Assembly: GCA_016715075.1 (NCBI GenBank)
Contig: JADKBK010000001.1
Coordinates: forward strand, 124,001-188,000
Origin: Bacteroidales bacterium
Lineage (GTDB): Bacteria; Bacteroidota; Bacteroidia; Bacteroidales; VadinHA17
DNA length: 64,000 nucleotides
Direction of reading: 5' to 3'
Below the pieces are notes generated by a model. The model did not search any database, was not told the origin of the DNA, and worked only from the letters and a program-made list of their open reading frames with translations. Within the stretch, counting starts at the first letter, position 1; the number at the start of each line of letters is the position of its first letter. The position numbers were made by a program, and so were the translations under genes. Of this stretch, positions 25,599-35,418 are shown piece by piece.

Positions 25599-27878
25599 TC
25601 AGATCTTTTTCAGTTTTGCGAACCGGAGAAGAAGTTTTTTACTTCCTTCTTTATCAAACACCACAGTTGCCGTAGTATTTGGCGGCATTCCTTCTATTGA
25701 GAGGATCTTTCCATCACCAAATCTCTCATGCTGCACTGAATCGCCAACTGAAAAAAGCGACGGGTCGGTTCCACTGAAAGGTGTGTCCGGTGAAACAGTC
25801 TGTTTTCCGATCTTTACTAATCTCTCCTCTTTAATATATGGTCTTGGTTCCTCCCGGAGTAACGTTGGTTTATTTAATGGTTTTTTTGATTCATTGAATG
25901 GTTTTCCTCCCGTTTGAGGATAATCAAGGTATTTCTGATCTATCTCGCGGAGAAATCTGCTTGGGCTGCATCTTTCCAGATTACCCCATTTATATCTGTT
26001 AAGAGCATAACTCAATGTTGCCTGTTTCTCTGCACGGGTAACAGCAACATAAAAAAGTCTTCTTTCCTCTTCAAGTTCCCGTGCACTTCCTGAAGACATT
26101 GGTGAAGGAAACAGTGTATCCTCCATACCAACAATATATACATGCTTGAATTCAAGTCCCTTGGCTGAATGCATAGTCATCAGTGTAATCTTATTCTTAT
26201 CCTCTGCCGTTTCAGTGTCCTGATCAGTCAGCAAAGCAACATTAGCCATATAGGCTTCAAGAGTCGAAGGCTCACCATTGGTTTCGGCGGCTTCGGTAAA
26301 AACTTTGATAGCATTAAGCAGTTCCTCAAGGTTTTCGTAACGGCTTATCTCTTCAGGTGATTTTCCTTCCCTGAGTTCCCTCATTATGCCTGAGGCAAGC
26401 GAAATCTCCTTTGCTTTCAGAAAAGCATCTGTTGTATCTGCATTCAGTCTTAGTCCGTTTATCACTGCCACGAATCCGGATAATTTTTTTGCCGTCCCTG
26501 AATTAAAGTGTTCCTGGTGTCTCTGTGCCTCCTGAAGTATGACCCAGGCCGATGTGTTCAATGTTTGTGCAAGTTCAAATATCTTCTGAATAGTTGTGTC
26601 CCCGATTCCACGCCTTGGATAATTAATCGACCTCTTAAGCGCCTCCTCATCTTCAGGATTGATAACCATTCTGAAATATGATAAAATATCTTTGATCTCC
26701 TTTCTCTCATAAAATGATAATCCTCCATAGATCTTGTATGGTATGTTTTTCTTCCGGAGAGTCTCTTCAAAGATCCTTGACTGGGCATTAGTCCGGTAGA
26801 GAATAGCAAAATCAGACCAATTCAGCTGCAATGCAAATTTTTTATCAAAAATATCCGATGCAACATTAAATCCTTCTTCGGTATCAGTCATTGACTGGAA
26901 TACCTGTATCTTTTCCCCCGTCTCATTTTCAGAAAAAACATTTTTCCGGATCTGTCCCTCATTGTTGGATATAATTGTATTCGCTGCATTTACAATCGTT
27001 TGTGTCGATCTGTAATTCTGTTCCAGTTTAAAAAGCTGATATTCACTGTAATCATTTCTGAATTCCAGAATATTCTCAATTCTTGCACCCCTGAATGAGT
27101 AGATACTCTGGGCATCATCACCGACGACACATATATTATGATGTAATGCTGCAAGCTTTTTTACTATAAGGTATTGGGAGTAGTTGGTATCCTGGTACTC
27201 ATCCACAAGTATGTAGCTGAATCTTTCCTGGTAGGAGGTCAGCGTTGCAGGAAAATCCCTGAAGAGTATATTGGTATTTAACAGAAGATCATCAAAATCC
27301 ATAGCATTAGCCTTGAAACAACGTGCGGAATAGCTCCTGTAGACATCCGAAAGCAAAGGCATCCTGCTGGACCTGTCATAATCCTGCATGGAGGCGTCGG
27401 CTGAATACATGGCAGCAGTCACCAGGTTGTTCTTTGCAGCTGAAATTCTTGAACCAATGACATTTGGTTTATAAATCGAATCATCGAGACTCATCTCTTT
27501 TATGATGGACCTTATCAGGCTTCTGGAATCTGCTGTGTCATATATTGTAAAGCTTGGCTTGTATCCTAATTTTTCACTCTCCATCCTGAGTATTTTTGCA
27601 AATATGGAGTGAAATGTTCCCATCCAGAGATGCCTGGATGTTTCCGGACTGACAATCCTCGTGATCCTTTCTTTCATCTCTTTAGCAGCCTTATTGGTAA
27701 AGGTAAGGGCAAGGATCTTGCGGGCAGGTATACCCCTGTTAAGAAGATGAACTATCCTGTAGGTAAGCACCCGCGTTTTTCCTGAACCTGCTCCTGCGAT
27801 AATGAGAGATGGACCGTCAGCATTTATAACTGCCTCCTTCTGTGATTCATTCAGATCGTTCAGATAATTCATTGTCAT
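25599..27878 (-). CDS. ATP-dependent DNA helicase, UvrD/PcrA family
   Basis: 759 residues. All SF1A motifs are present: Q-motif LNESQKEAV, Walker A AGAGSGKT (27-34), LTFTNKAAKEM, DEYQDTNYSQY (Walker B), GDDAQSIYSFRGA, LEQNYRST, TMHSAKGLEFKHV and VAVTRAEKQATL. A C-terminal PcrA-like tail ends with VQHERFGDGKILSIEG, the Tudor-like motif that contacts RNA polymerase. It unwinds DNA 3' to 5' in repair and replication-conflict resolution. A TAAATTTG -7 box is 35 nt upstream of the start. Confidence 0.95.
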   Translation of the reverse strand: MTMNYLNDLNESQKEAVINADGPSLIIAGAGSGKTRVLTYRIVHLLNRGIPARKILALTFTNKAAKEMKERITRIVSPETSRHLWMGTFHSIFAKILRMESEKLGYKPSFTIYDTADSRSLIRSIIKEMSLDDSIYKPNVIGSRISAAKNNLVTAAMYSADASMQDYDRSSRMPLLSDVYRSYSARCFKANAMDFDDLLLNTNILFRDFPATLTSYQERFSYILVDEYQDTNYSQYLIVKKLAALHHNICVVGDDAQSIYSFRGARIENILEFRNDYSEYQLFKLEQNYRSTQTIVNAANTIISNNEGQIRKNVFSENETGEKIQVFQSMTDTEEGFNVASDIFDKKFALQLNWSDFAILYRTNAQSRIFEETLRKKNIPYKIYGGLSFYERKEIKDILSYFRMVINPEDEEALKRSINYPRRGIGDTTIQKIFELAQTLNTSAWVILQEAQRHQEHFNSGTAKKLSGFVAVINGLRLNADTTDAFLKAKEISLASGIMRELREGKSPEEISRYENLEELLNAIKVFTEAAETNGEPSTLEAYMANVALLTDQDTETAEDKNKITLMTMHSAKGLEFKHVYIVGMEDTLFPSPMSSGSARELEEERRLFYVAVTRAEKQATLSYALNRYKWGNLERCSPSRFLREIDQKYLDYPQTGGKPFNESKKPLNKPTLLREEPRPYIKEERLVKIGKQTVSPDTPFSGTDPSLFSVGDSVQHERFGDGKILSIEGMPPNTTATVVFDKEGSKKLLLRFAKLKKI

Positions 27879-27912
27879 GTTTAAATTGGAATTACAGCGT
27901 TCCGGAATTCCG

Positions 27913-27920
27913 CAAATTTA
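27913..27920 (-). promoter_or_regulatory. Candidate helicase promoter -7 box
   Basis: On the minus strand TAAATTTG matches TAnnTTTG exactly, 35 nt upstream of the helicase ATG. No TTG is seen at the -33 distance. Confidence 0.4.
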
Positions 27921-27991
27921 GCAATAAGAGGCTATTGAATATTGTATGGTGAGATTTAATAACTATTTTTTATTAACACCATACCCAAATA

Positions 27992-28090
27992 CCTCTGTGA
28001 AACTCACTGTATTCTCTGTGATCTCTGTGTAAGTTCTTCATTATATGTACACAGAGAGGCACAGAGAAAATACACAAAGAACCACTGAGA
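27992..28090. repeat. ACACAGAG-family repeat, copy 1
   Basis: In the 318-bp gap between the helicase and rhaT. CTCTGTGA/CTCTGTG words on the left and GTACACAGAGAGGCACAGAG on the right form an imperfect inverted repeat around the core CTCTGTGTAAGTTCTT (28023-28038). The same 16-mer recurs at 40003-40018 and, inverted, at 33245-33260. Confidence 0.8.
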
Positions 28091-28196
28091 CTAAATAAGA
28101 GGATCTAAGATGTCTATTTTTTTATTATACTTGTATAAGGTTATACTTTTCACTTTATACCTTGATTTATTTCGGCCAATCTTAAGATACCCAATA

Positions 28197-29240
28197 ATGA
28201 ACCTAACCATTCTAACAGGATTATTACTGATCTCAGCAGGTGCATTTTCAGCTGGCAGCTTTGCAATTCCTTTCGGTAAAATCAGAGGATGGAAATGGGA
28301 AACATACTGGTTTATATATAGTCTGGGAGCATACACACTTTTTCCACTGGCCGCCTGTCTGATATTCACCCCCGGCTTCATAGGCATTTATAAAAGTGTT
28401 CCTGCTGACATTCTCTTAAGAGTCTTTATGCTGGGTGCCGTTTACGGGATCGGAAACCTCTCATTCGGTTTATCCCTTCGTTATCTTGGAATATCACTTG
28501 GCTATGCTCTGTCTCTCGGACTGATACTTGCCCTTGGCACTCTGATACCACCTATCCTTGACGGCCGGCTGAAGATAATGATTGAAAGTTCAGGTGGAAA
28601 CCTTCTTATTGCAGGTGTTGTGATAGCCTGCTGCGGTATCGCACTGTCGGGAGTGGCAGGATACCTGAAGGACAGGAAAACTACCGGTGATAATAAGCAG
28701 AATGCAAACCCGGAGTTTAATTTTGTAAAGGGTCTGTTTGCTGCTATACTTGTTGCAATAACAGGTTCTGCAATGTCACTTGGTATGGAACAGGGAATTC
28801 CTGTTGCCGGTTATTTTGAAAAATCAGGGACAGATCCTCTGTTCACTACTATACCTGTGATGCTGTTATTGCTGTCCGGGACGCTGGTTACAACTATAAT
28901 ATGGTGTCTCTTCCTGGGACTTCGTAACAGGTCACTAGGTGATTATTTCAGTGGGGAGACACCAAAAGCGCTTACGGGTAACTATCTCTTCTCCCTCGCC
29001 GGGGGACTGCTATGGTTCATGCAGTTTATTTTTTACGGAATGGGTAAGAGCAAAATGGGGCCATTCACTTTTACCTCATGGGGTATCCTTGTTGGTCTGA
29101 CAATAGTGTTTGCCACTCTCTGGGGATTATACAGAAAAGAATGGAAAGGTGTTTCGATGAGGGTCTATATTCTTATGATACTTTCAATGCTGATAATAAT
29201 ACTTTCATCATACCTGATAGGCATAAGCGGTTCAATATGA
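28197..29240 (+). CDS. rhaT: L-rhamnose-proton symporter
   Basis: 347 residues from the ATG at 28197, which places the start directly before the first helix (MNLTILTGLLLISAGAFSAGSFAIPFGK) and matches the usual RhaT length; an ATG at 28110 would add 29 residues. About ten transmembrane helices. The conserved segments are FAIPFGKIRGWKWETYWF, FGLSLRYLGISLGYALSLG and GLLWFMQFIFYGMGKSKMG. It imports L-rhamnose with H+. The following rhaM gene supports this. Other rhamnose genes are not in the window. Confidence 0.93.
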   Translation: MNLTILTGLLLISAGAFSAGSFAIPFGKIRGWKWETYWFIYSLGAYTLFPLAACLIFTPGFIGIYKSVPADILLRVFMLGAVYGIGNLSFGLSLRYLGISLGYALSLGLILALGTLIPPILDGRLKIMIESSGGNLLIAGVVIACCGIALSGVAGYLKDRKTTGDNKQNANPEFNFVKGLFAAILVAITGSAMSLGMEQGIPVAGYFEKSGTDPLFTTIPVMLLLLSGTLVTTIIWCLFLGLRNRSLGDYFSGETPKALTGNYLFSLAGGLLWFMQFIFYGMGKSKMGPFTFTSWGILVGLTIVFATLWGLYRKEWKGVSMRVYILMILSMLIIILSSYLIGISGSI

Positions 29241-29317
29241 AAATGGATAAAGAGTAATCACCAATAATTTATTTTCCGTCATTTAATTTACAAGCATTAA
29301 CATAATATACTGAAATT

Positions 29318-29641
29318 ATGAAACGTTATGGTCAGCTAATAGGAGTAAAACCCGAAAAATTTGAGAGCTATAAGAAGTATCATGCCGCAGTATGGCCTGA
29401 GGTTCTTGAAATGATTAAGAAATGCAATATCAACAACTATTCAATATTCCATAAGGACAATATGCTTTATGCCTACTTTGAATACACCGGTACTGATTTT
29501 AAAGCAGATATGGCTAAAATGGCGGCTGATCCAAAAACTCAGGAGTGGTGGTCGATCATGGAACCTATGCAGGATCCGATAGCCACCAGGAAGAAAGATG
29601 AATGGTGGGCTGACCTGGAAGAAGTGTTTCACCTCGATTAG
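29318..29641 (+). CDS. rhaM: L-rhamnose mutarotase
   Basis: 107 residues, family length. Conserved YKKYHAAVWPEV (Tyr/His active-site region), NYSIF and WWSIMEPMQDP with a C-terminal EEVFHLD. It interconverts alpha- and beta-L-rhamnose anomers in the cytoplasm, feeding rhamnose isomerase. It lies 77 bp downstream of rhaT, probably in one transcript. Confidence 0.93.
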   Translation: MKRYGQLIGVKPEKFESYKKYHAAVWPEVLEMIKKCNINNYSIFHKDNMLYAYFEYTGTDFKADMAKMAADPKTQEWWSIMEPMQDPIATRKKDEWWADLEEVFHLD

Positions 29642-29731
29642 ACCCTTCGTTTGATCATATTTTATTATACTTGCAGAATTAAATACCAAAAGGTTTAAGA
29701 GTTCGTTTTTGTTATTAAGATCTGACAGGCT

Positions 29732-30955
29732 TTGCGTTATTTTTTGCTGATCATAATTCTACTTATTTCTGCCCTTGCTGAGGCTCAGCTTACAGCGCCG
29801 GGGATGCAGACGGTACGTTATACATATTATCCCGCATCGCCTGGAGTAAGGGATCCCGTATTTATATACTGCAATAGTTCCGGATCCCAGAAAGGGACTC
29901 TAGTGGCAGCCAGCCCCGGAGGTACAGGACCATTCACCTTTACATGGTATCAGTGGAGCGACATTACTAAAAGTTTCAGCATTCCGCTTAAGACCGATTC
30001 AGGGGTAACAACTTCCACCATTGCCAATCTGGCAGAAGGAGGTTACAGGGCAGTTATAAGCGGAGGCTATGATGCAACACTCACCGGCTGGATCTTTACT
30101 GACAGTCCGCACTCATCGGCAAAGCTTCAGAACAGGACCTGTGATTATGTAGCGTTAAACGGAGAAGCAGCTGTTGATACATTCTACTACAGGAATCCGG
30201 TTAATGGGATACCGGTAAAACTGCCAAACGGTGTTAGTTTCTTATGGTCATCAGATCCTCCTTCCACCATACCACGACCAGATTTTTTAATAGATCCTCA
30301 GACATTTGATCCTCCTCTTGTTGATGTAACATATAACCTTCAGGTGACAGACAGTTTCGGATGCTCAACCGAATCTTCATTCTTCTATGAATCGATTCAT
30401 GTTAAAGCAGATTTTACACTGGAACCTCTCAAGGGCGAAGCCCCTCTTGAAGTTGTATTCACTGATAAATCAATCAGGGCCTCAACATACAAATGGGAGT
30501 TTGGCGATAGCAAGGACAGCATATCCAGCCTGTCCACTCCCCCTCAGCATATCTATTATAAGCCCGGAGAATATTCTGTCAAGCTTACTATTGAGAGCGA
30601 TATGCATTGCATAGATTCCCTGCGCTCCGAAACCATTGTTGTAGATGATTCAAAGCTCGAAATACCAAATGTCTTTACTCCTGACGGAGACGGGCTTAAC
30701 GATTACTTTGTTGTTGAAGCCCAATCGTTAAGGCATCTTAATGTTGTGATTTACAGCAGGAGCGGATTGAAGGTATATGAATTTAACGGTGCTGGTGAAA
30801 GCCTTAGAAACTGGAAGGGCTGGGATGGGAATATCAATGACTCATCAAGAGAAGCAACCCCGGGAGTCTATTTCTACATAATAAAGGCTTTCGGCTGGGA
30901 TGATGTAATATATGACAGCAAGAAAACACGGGGATTTGTGTACCTGTACCGGTAG
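29732..30955 (+). CDS. Secreted PKD-domain protein with T9SS type-B (gliding-motility) C-terminal domain
   Basis: 407 residues. The start is TTG at 29732: an in-frame stop lies at 29723 and no ATG precedes the signal peptide RYFLLIIILLISALAEAQ. A PKD-like domain is at about 225-300 (PLEVVFTDKSI..YKWEFGD..PQHIYYKPGEYSVKLTI). The C-terminal domain begins IPNVFTPDGDGLNDYF and ends with GVYFYIIKA, the gliding motility-associated/CHU_C signature used for type IX secretion. Probably a cell-surface or extracellular protein, role unknown. Confidence 0.85.
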   Translation: MRYFLLIIILLISALAEAQLTAPGMQTVRYTYYPASPGVRDPVFIYCNSSGSQKGTLVAASPGGTGPFTFTWYQWSDITKSFSIPLKTDSGVTTSTIANLAEGGYRAVISGGYDATLTGWIFTDSPHSSAKLQNRTCDYVALNGEAAVDTFYYRNPVNGIPVKLPNGVSFLWSSDPPSTIPRPDFLIDPQTFDPPLVDVTYNLQVTDSFGCSTESSFFYESIHVKADFTLEPLKGEAPLEVVFTDKSIRASTYKWEFGDSKDSISSLSTPPQHIYYKPGEYSVKLTIESDMHCIDSLRSETIVVDDSKLEIPNVFTPDGDGLNDYFVVEAQSLRHLNVVIYSRSGLKVYEFNGAGESLRNWKGWDGNINDSSREATPGVYFYIIKAFGWDDVIYDSKKTRGFVYLYR

Positions 30956-30956
30956 T

Positions 30957-31037
30957 TGTGAATGACGGCCGCAGGCCAAATGACCATGAATGACGCCGAA
31001 GGTAAATGACAATCGAATGACGGCCGCAGGCCAATGA
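30957..31037. repeat. GAATGACGGCCGCAGGCC repeat cluster
   Basis: Words GAATGACGGCCGCAGGCCAAATGAC, GAATGACGCCGAAGGTAAATGAC and GAATGACGGCCGCAGGCCAATGAC follow one another between convergent genes. Each unit carries a small palindrome (GGCCgcaGGCC). Non-coding. Confidence 0.75.
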
Positions 31038-31454
31038 CTATTGAAAGACGCCGATAATCAATCCCATAACAGTCAGGCTTACTACACTGTAAACCGAATT
31101 GATCAGAAAATGTGCCATGGTACGTGATTCGAAGAGGTAGCTGATTCCCATAAAAGTGAATACCCACCCAAGTCCGGCCATAAATCCTGCCATTGATCCG
31201 AAAAGTGCTCCTGCATGTGCTCCTATGAACATCGCAAGGAAGAATGAAGCAATAAGAGAAAGAATAAATGCCAGGGAGAAGATCTTAATCATATTGGCGT
31301 TTTTCGTTGATTCTTCTGTTATCCCTGTCTCCTTCATCCATCTCTTCGCGAAAAGAAGAGGTGAGTACCATAATCCGCCAAGAATAAAGGCACTGACCGC
31401 AGCGGTAATTATCGCCAGCCAGTTTAAATTCTGAAAAGCATTCTGCATATCCAT
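31038..31454 (-). CDS. DUF1761 family membrane protein
   Basis: 138 residues, four transmembrane helices (about 13-31, 57-75, 80-103, 116-137). LGGLWYSPLLFAKRWMKE after the first helix and the Gly-rich second half match DUF1761. Function unknown. Single gene between two repeat-containing gaps. Confidence 0.75.
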   Translation of the reverse strand: MDMQNAFQNLNWLAIITAAVSAFILGGLWYSPLLFAKRWMKETGITEESTKNANMIKIFSLAFILSLIASFFLAMFIGAHAGALFGSMAGFMAGLGWVFTFMGISYLFESRTMAHFLINSVYSVVSLTVMGLIIGVFQ

Positions 31455-31532
31455 ATGTTAGGGTTTGAGATTTCTTTCTAAACAAATACCATGGTAAAAT
31501 GTTTAGCAGAATCTGTTTTCATATGGCTGGGA

Positions 31533-32648
31533 CTAAAAGGTTATTTCTCTTTTTCTGGCTGCTACATTCCATTTGCCGGATACCCTCGATTCAGTAACTA
31601 CATATACGGAATCATACCTGTCGACTGTAGGACAGATATGCCATGGAATGGCATAAACGGTATCTCCTGTACGGATGTTCTCAGCCTGGGCAGCTCTGAT
31701 AACCATGTGCTCTTCACTGTGTCCAATTATTGTAAAATCATTGAATGAGGGGATCATTATTCGAGGCTGAGGCATCTCTGAACCAACTGCTTTATGACCC
31801 AGATCCAGACATATGATATCTTTTGCAGGTTTACTTACCACCCTTGTGAACAATACAGCGGCATGCTGGAAGTTCAGATCTGAAAATGAACTGCTGTATC
31901 CAAAGTCCCAGAGGAGGATTGTTCCCGGACTTATCTCAACATCACTTTTCGAAGCATGAACAGGAAATGTTGGTGTTCCTCCGGCAACAACTCTTACATT
32001 ACTGAAACCTGCTGTTTTGAGATTATTTCTCATCTTCCCGACAGGGAGCCAGGCTTCATTGCATATATCAGTCCTGAGTGAAAAATTCTTTTCGTGTATA
32101 TGTCCGTCATAAACGTGTAATCCTTCAGCCTTGAGCTTCGGAAGAGAGTCAGCCAGTTTAAAGATTCTGATTGCTTCCTCATCCGGGGTTATACCTGTTC
32201 GGTTCATTCCCACATTAATGTCTATCCATAATGAAGTCTCCAAATCATAACGGCATCCTGTTTCAGAAAGCTGGTGTATGATCTGTTCTGAATCGACAAT
32301 ACAGGAAAAGTTCACACCCCTGTACGCCTTTTTCAGCCTGAAAAACCTTTCAATATTAGGCCCCACAGGCTGCATCGCCAGCAAAATATCGGTGGCTCCG
32401 CATCCGGCGACCATTTCAGCCTCAGATATTGTGGCACATTTAAACTTGTTAATGCCATGCTTCATCTGCATTCTGACAATTTCAGCCATTTTATGCGTTT
32501 TTACATGAGGTCTCAGTCTGTCAGCATCCCGGGCCATCTCAACCATTTTGCAGATATTATTCTCAATCCGGTCCGGATATATTAGCAGAGAAGGTGAATA
32601 CACCTCATCCTCATTTTCAATCTTATACCACTGATTTCCAGTCGTCAT
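31533..32648 (-). CDS. D-threonine aldolase-like PLP enzyme (alanine racemase N-terminal fold)
   Basis: 371 residues. The barrel starts SPSLLIYPDRIENNI, with the PLP lysine in RPHVKTHK. The C-terminal beta domain has DLGHKAVGSE and the metal-binding HxC motif in IPWHICPTVDRYDSVYVV, characteristic of D-threonine aldolase and D-serine dehydratase-like enzymes. It likely cleaves D-beta-hydroxy amino acids with PLP and a divalent metal. A RidA gene lies directly upstream, which fits PLP chemistry that releases reactive enamines. Confidence 0.85.
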   Translation of the reverse strand: MTTGNQWYKIENEDEVYSPSLLIYPDRIENNICKMVEMARDADRLRPHVKTHKMAEIVRMQMKHGINKFKCATISEAEMVAGCGATDILLAMQPVGPNIERFFRLKKAYRGVNFSCIVDSEQIIHQLSETGCRYDLETSLWIDINVGMNRTGITPDEEAIRIFKLADSLPKLKAEGLHVYDGHIHEKNFSLRTDICNEAWLPVGKMRNNLKTAGFSNVRVVAGGTPTFPVHASKSDVEISPGTILLWDFGYSSSFSDLNFQHAAVLFTRVVSKPAKDIICLDLGHKAVGSEMPQPRIMIPSFNDFTIIGHSEEHMVIRAAQAENIRTGDTVYAIPWHICPTVDRYDSVYVVTESRVSGKWNVAARKREITF

Positions 32649-32688
32649 TTCTTAATAGGGTACTGATTTAAAATCAATTCAATGTATA

Positions 32689-33153
32689 TCAATATAATTC
32701 AAACATCGCCTCCACTTCAACGGGGATATTTGCCGGGAGTATCATTCCTACAGCACTGCGGACCCCAACACCATTATCTTCGCCGAATACCTCTGCCATA
32801 AGCTCGCTGAATCCATTAATTACAAAAGGCTGCTTTTCAAACCCGGGAACACAGTTTACCATGCCGAGAACCTTGACAACTCTTTTGATTTTTTTCAGTT
32901 CGCCAAAGTGTGTCTTAATAGTAGAGAGCATTGTGAGCCCTACCTGTCGGGCAGCAATTTTTCCCTCTTCTGTATCAAGGTCGGCTCCAACCCGGCCATT
33001 CATAAGTGTGCCATCGGTTTTAACGGGTCCCTGACCGGAAATAAATAAAAATTTATCAATAACAAGCAGGGGTTTATAGAGGCCAACCGGTCTTGGAGCA
33101 GGAGGCAGGATAAGCCCTAATTCGGTAATACGGAGATCTGGATCTGGATTCAT
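32689..33153 (-). CDS. RidA-family (YjgF/YER057c/UK114) enamine/imine deaminase
   Basis: 154 residues. VDKFLFISGQGPVKTDGTLMNGRVGADLDTEEGKIAARQ matches the RidA opening, and VGVRSAVGMILPANIPVEVEA supplies the conserved Arg (VRSAVG) and the terminal VEVEA. It hydrolyses enamine/imine by-products of PLP enzymes. It is 40 bp upstream of the D-threonine aldolase-like gene, in probable operon. Confidence 0.88.
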   Translation of the reverse strand: MNPDPDLRITELGLILPPAPRPVGLYKPLLVIDKFLFISGQGPVKTDGTLMNGRVGADLDTEEGKIAARQVGLTMLSTIKTHFGELKKIKRVVKVLGMVNCVPGFEKQPFVINGFSELMAEVFGEDNGVGVRSAVGMILPANIPVEVEAMFELY

Positions 33154-33244
33154 GTTTCGGATATTAATTGTATTTAAAACTAACTATGTTTCAGTATTCT
33201 TTACTGCTATATGAGCCTTCAGTGTGTTTCTTTGTATTGCTTTT

Positions 33245-33292
33245 AAGAACTTACACAGAGTTACACAGAGGATACACGGAGGACACAGAGTT
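33245..33292. repeat. ACACAGAG-family repeat, copy 2
   Basis: AAGAACTTACACAGAG followed by TTACACAGAGGATACACGGAGGACACAGAG. The first 16 bases are the exact reverse complement of the core in the other two copies. It lies in the divergent gap between ridA and the TetR gene. Confidence 0.8.
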
Positions 33293-33327
33293 TATTATAT
33301 ATTACTGATTCTCCATTCACCGGTAAA

Positions 33328-33385
33328 TTTCGGTTTTTTACAGGTTTAATCCGACATTAAACTAATAAAACTTTGTAAACCGAAA
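33328..33385. promoter_or_regulatory. Inverted repeat upstream of the TetR gene, candidate operator
   Basis: TTTCGGTTTTTTACA (33328-33342) and TGTAAACCGAAA (33374-33385) are inverted, with a 3-T length difference in one arm. They sit 40-95 bp upstream of the TetR-type gene, where autoregulatory sites are common. Speculative. Confidence 0.35.
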
Positions 33386-33423
33386 TAGTTTTCCGATTTT
33401 TGCAACGGATTACAAAATATGTT

Positions 33424-34029
33424 ATGGAAATACGAGAAAGGATTATTGAAGGGGCTGCTAATCTGTTCAAGACTTATGGTATAAAAACAGTTACAATGGA
33501 TTCACTTGCAGCACAATTGGGTATATCCAAGAGAACAATATATGAGGTATTTTCAGATAAGGATGAGCTCCTTGTCAAAGTTCTTGAATGGATGGCTGAG
33601 CGGCAAAGAGTTCTGGTAGGCCGGATACTGGATGAATCAGAAAATGCAATAATTGCAATTTTCCGGCTGCTAGAGACCAACCGTGATCACTTCCAGAACA
33701 TGAGTCCTGCTTTTCAGGCGGATCTGAAGAAATACCATTATGAGGCTCTTATAAGCAAAAATGATAAAGGCTTAATGCCTGACTACAGGAACAATATAGC
33801 AGTGATTGAGAGAGGCATCAGGGAAAACCTCTTCAGGAAAGATATTAACCCTGACATTGTCAACCGGTGTCTTTATTCACTTGGCAGATCAACAATGGAT
33901 TTCGATCTCTATCCCTTTGAAGATTTCACAAGACGGGAGGTGATCAAAAATGTTTTTATAACTTATATGAAAGGGATTGCTACAATAAAAGGTATAGAGT
34001 TGATTAACAAGCTTGAAGCTAAATTTTAA
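33424..34029 (+). CDS. TetR-family transcriptional regulator
   Basis: 201 residues from ATG at 33424. The alternative upstream TTG at 33400 gives 8 further residues. The TetR helix-turn-helix is at about 7-52 (IIEGAANLFKTYGIKTVTMDSLAAQLGISKRTIYEVFSDKDELL), and the remainder is all helical ligand domain. It precedes the TolC-MFP-RND genes with 15 bp to the next start, so it is probably the local repressor of this efflux operon. Confidence 0.9.
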   Translation: MEIRERIIEGAANLFKTYGIKTVTMDSLAAQLGISKRTIYEVFSDKDELLVKVLEWMAERQRVLVGRILDESENAIIAIFRLLETNRDHFQNMSPAFQADLKKYHYEALISKNDKGLMPDYRNNIAVIERGIRENLFRKDINPDIVNRCLYSLGRSTMDFDLYPFEDFTRREVIKNVFITYMKGIATIKGIELINKLEAKF

Positions 34030-34044
34030 ATAAATATCAAAGTA

Positions 34045-35385
34045 ATGAAAAACAAATTTTTACTTGCCGCATTTTTAACACTCATTCTAATGGGTGGAAA
34101 TCTTGCTGCCCAGGAGCAGAATACGGAATTGAAGCTTTCCCTTAAGGAAGCTCAGGCTTATGCCATAGATCATAATAAGATGGTTATTGCCTCAAAAATG
34201 GATGTTGAAGCAGCCAGAATTGCTCTGAAAGAGATGATCACAAATACTTTACCCCAGGTAAGTGCATCAGGAAACTTTAATGATAACCTGAAACTGATGA
34301 CTACCCTCATACCAGCGGAGTTTTTCGGCGGTACTCCCGGTGAATTTTTCCCGGTGAAATTTGGTACTCAGTTTAATTCCGGAGCAAGTGTCCAGGCAAG
34401 CCTTTTGCTATTCAATGCTCCTGTTTATATAGGTATAGAATCATCAAAGCTTGCCAGGCAGCTGAGTGAGGAGAATCTTACGAAATCAGAGCTTGATACA
34501 AAAGAATCAGTGTCAACAGCATATTACCTTATTCTGATCTCTGAAAAATCTCTCAAAATACTGGATGCAAATATTGCCAACCTTAAAGAGACACTAAAAT
34601 CAACAAGGGTAATGTACCAGGCAGGGATGGCAGAATCGACCGATATTGATCAGATGGTATCAAATGTCACAGCAGTTGAGAACAGCCGCAGTTCAATGCA
34701 AAGAACGGTTGAACTTAACTACAACCTTCTCAGGTTCCAGCTGGGATTATCGGCCGACAGTAAACTGAGCCTTACTGAAACACTTGAGGGCATTGAATCA
34801 GATATAAATATTCAGGCCCTTATCTCGCAGGTATTTGATCACAGGCAAAATGTCAATTATAAGCTTATAGAGGGCCAGGAAAAGATGTCATCAATAATGC
34901 TTAAATCTGAGAAAGCAGCTGTGTTGCCAACCTTATCCGGTTTTTATACCTATGGTGTAAATGGTATGGGCGAGGAGGTAGGAGGATTAAGCTGGTTCCC
35001 AAACTCAATTGCAGGTTTGCAGATATCTGTCCCGATCTTTGCGAGCGGACAGAGATACCACAGGATTAAGAGGGCCCAGATAAACCTCGACAGAGCAAAA
35101 AACACGAAAGAGATGATGACTGATCAGCTTCTCCTGCAGGAAAAGCAGTTGAGATATAACCTGGTAAATGCCAATCAGCAATATATCAGCCAGAAGGATA
35201 ATATAGATGTTTCGAAAAGAGTCTATACCAGTATGGAAAACAAATTCAAACAGGGTATGGCCTCGAGCCTCGAGCTGACACAGGCAAATTCACTATATCT
35301 CCAGGCTGAGAATAACTATATCACATCACTTATGAGCCTGCTGCAGACCAAGCTGGCGCTCGATAAACTTCTGAATAACCTTTAA
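34045..35385 (+). CDS. TolC-family outer-membrane efflux protein
   Basis: 446 residues with signal peptide (MKNKFLLAAFLTLILMGGNLAA). Two OEP repeats are seen: LKLSLKEAQAYAIDHNKMVIASK and SSIMLKSEKAAVLPTLSGF, with long coiled-coil helices (QAGMAESTDIDQM, KQGMASSLELTQANSLYLQAENNY). It forms the outer-membrane channel of the tripartite pump encoded downstream. Confidence 0.93.
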   Translation: MKNKFLLAAFLTLILMGGNLAAQEQNTELKLSLKEAQAYAIDHNKMVIASKMDVEAARIALKEMITNTLPQVSASGNFNDNLKLMTTLIPAEFFGGTPGEFFPVKFGTQFNSGASVQASLLLFNAPVYIGIESSKLARQLSEENLTKSELDTKESVSTAYYLILISEKSLKILDANIANLKETLKSTRVMYQAGMAESTDIDQMVSNVTAVENSRSSMQRTVELNYNLLRFQLGLSADSKLSLTETLEGIESDINIQALISQVFDHRQNVNYKLIEGQEKMSSIMLKSEKAAVLPTLSGFYTYGVNGMGEEVGGLSWFPNSIAGLQISVPIFASGQRYHRIKRAQINLDRAKNTKEMMTDQLLLQEKQLRYNLVNANQQYISQKDNIDVSKRVYTSMENKFKQGMASSLELTQANSLYLQAENNYITSLMSLLQTKLALDKLLNNL

Positions 35386-35418
35386 TATAAAAATAAGAAC
35401 CAAATAAACTTTAATATA

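Noticed and set aside
27992..28090. CRISPR array in the ACACAGAG repeats
   Set aside because: Units are short, overlapping and inverted rather than evenly spaced direct repeats with unique spacers; no cas gene.
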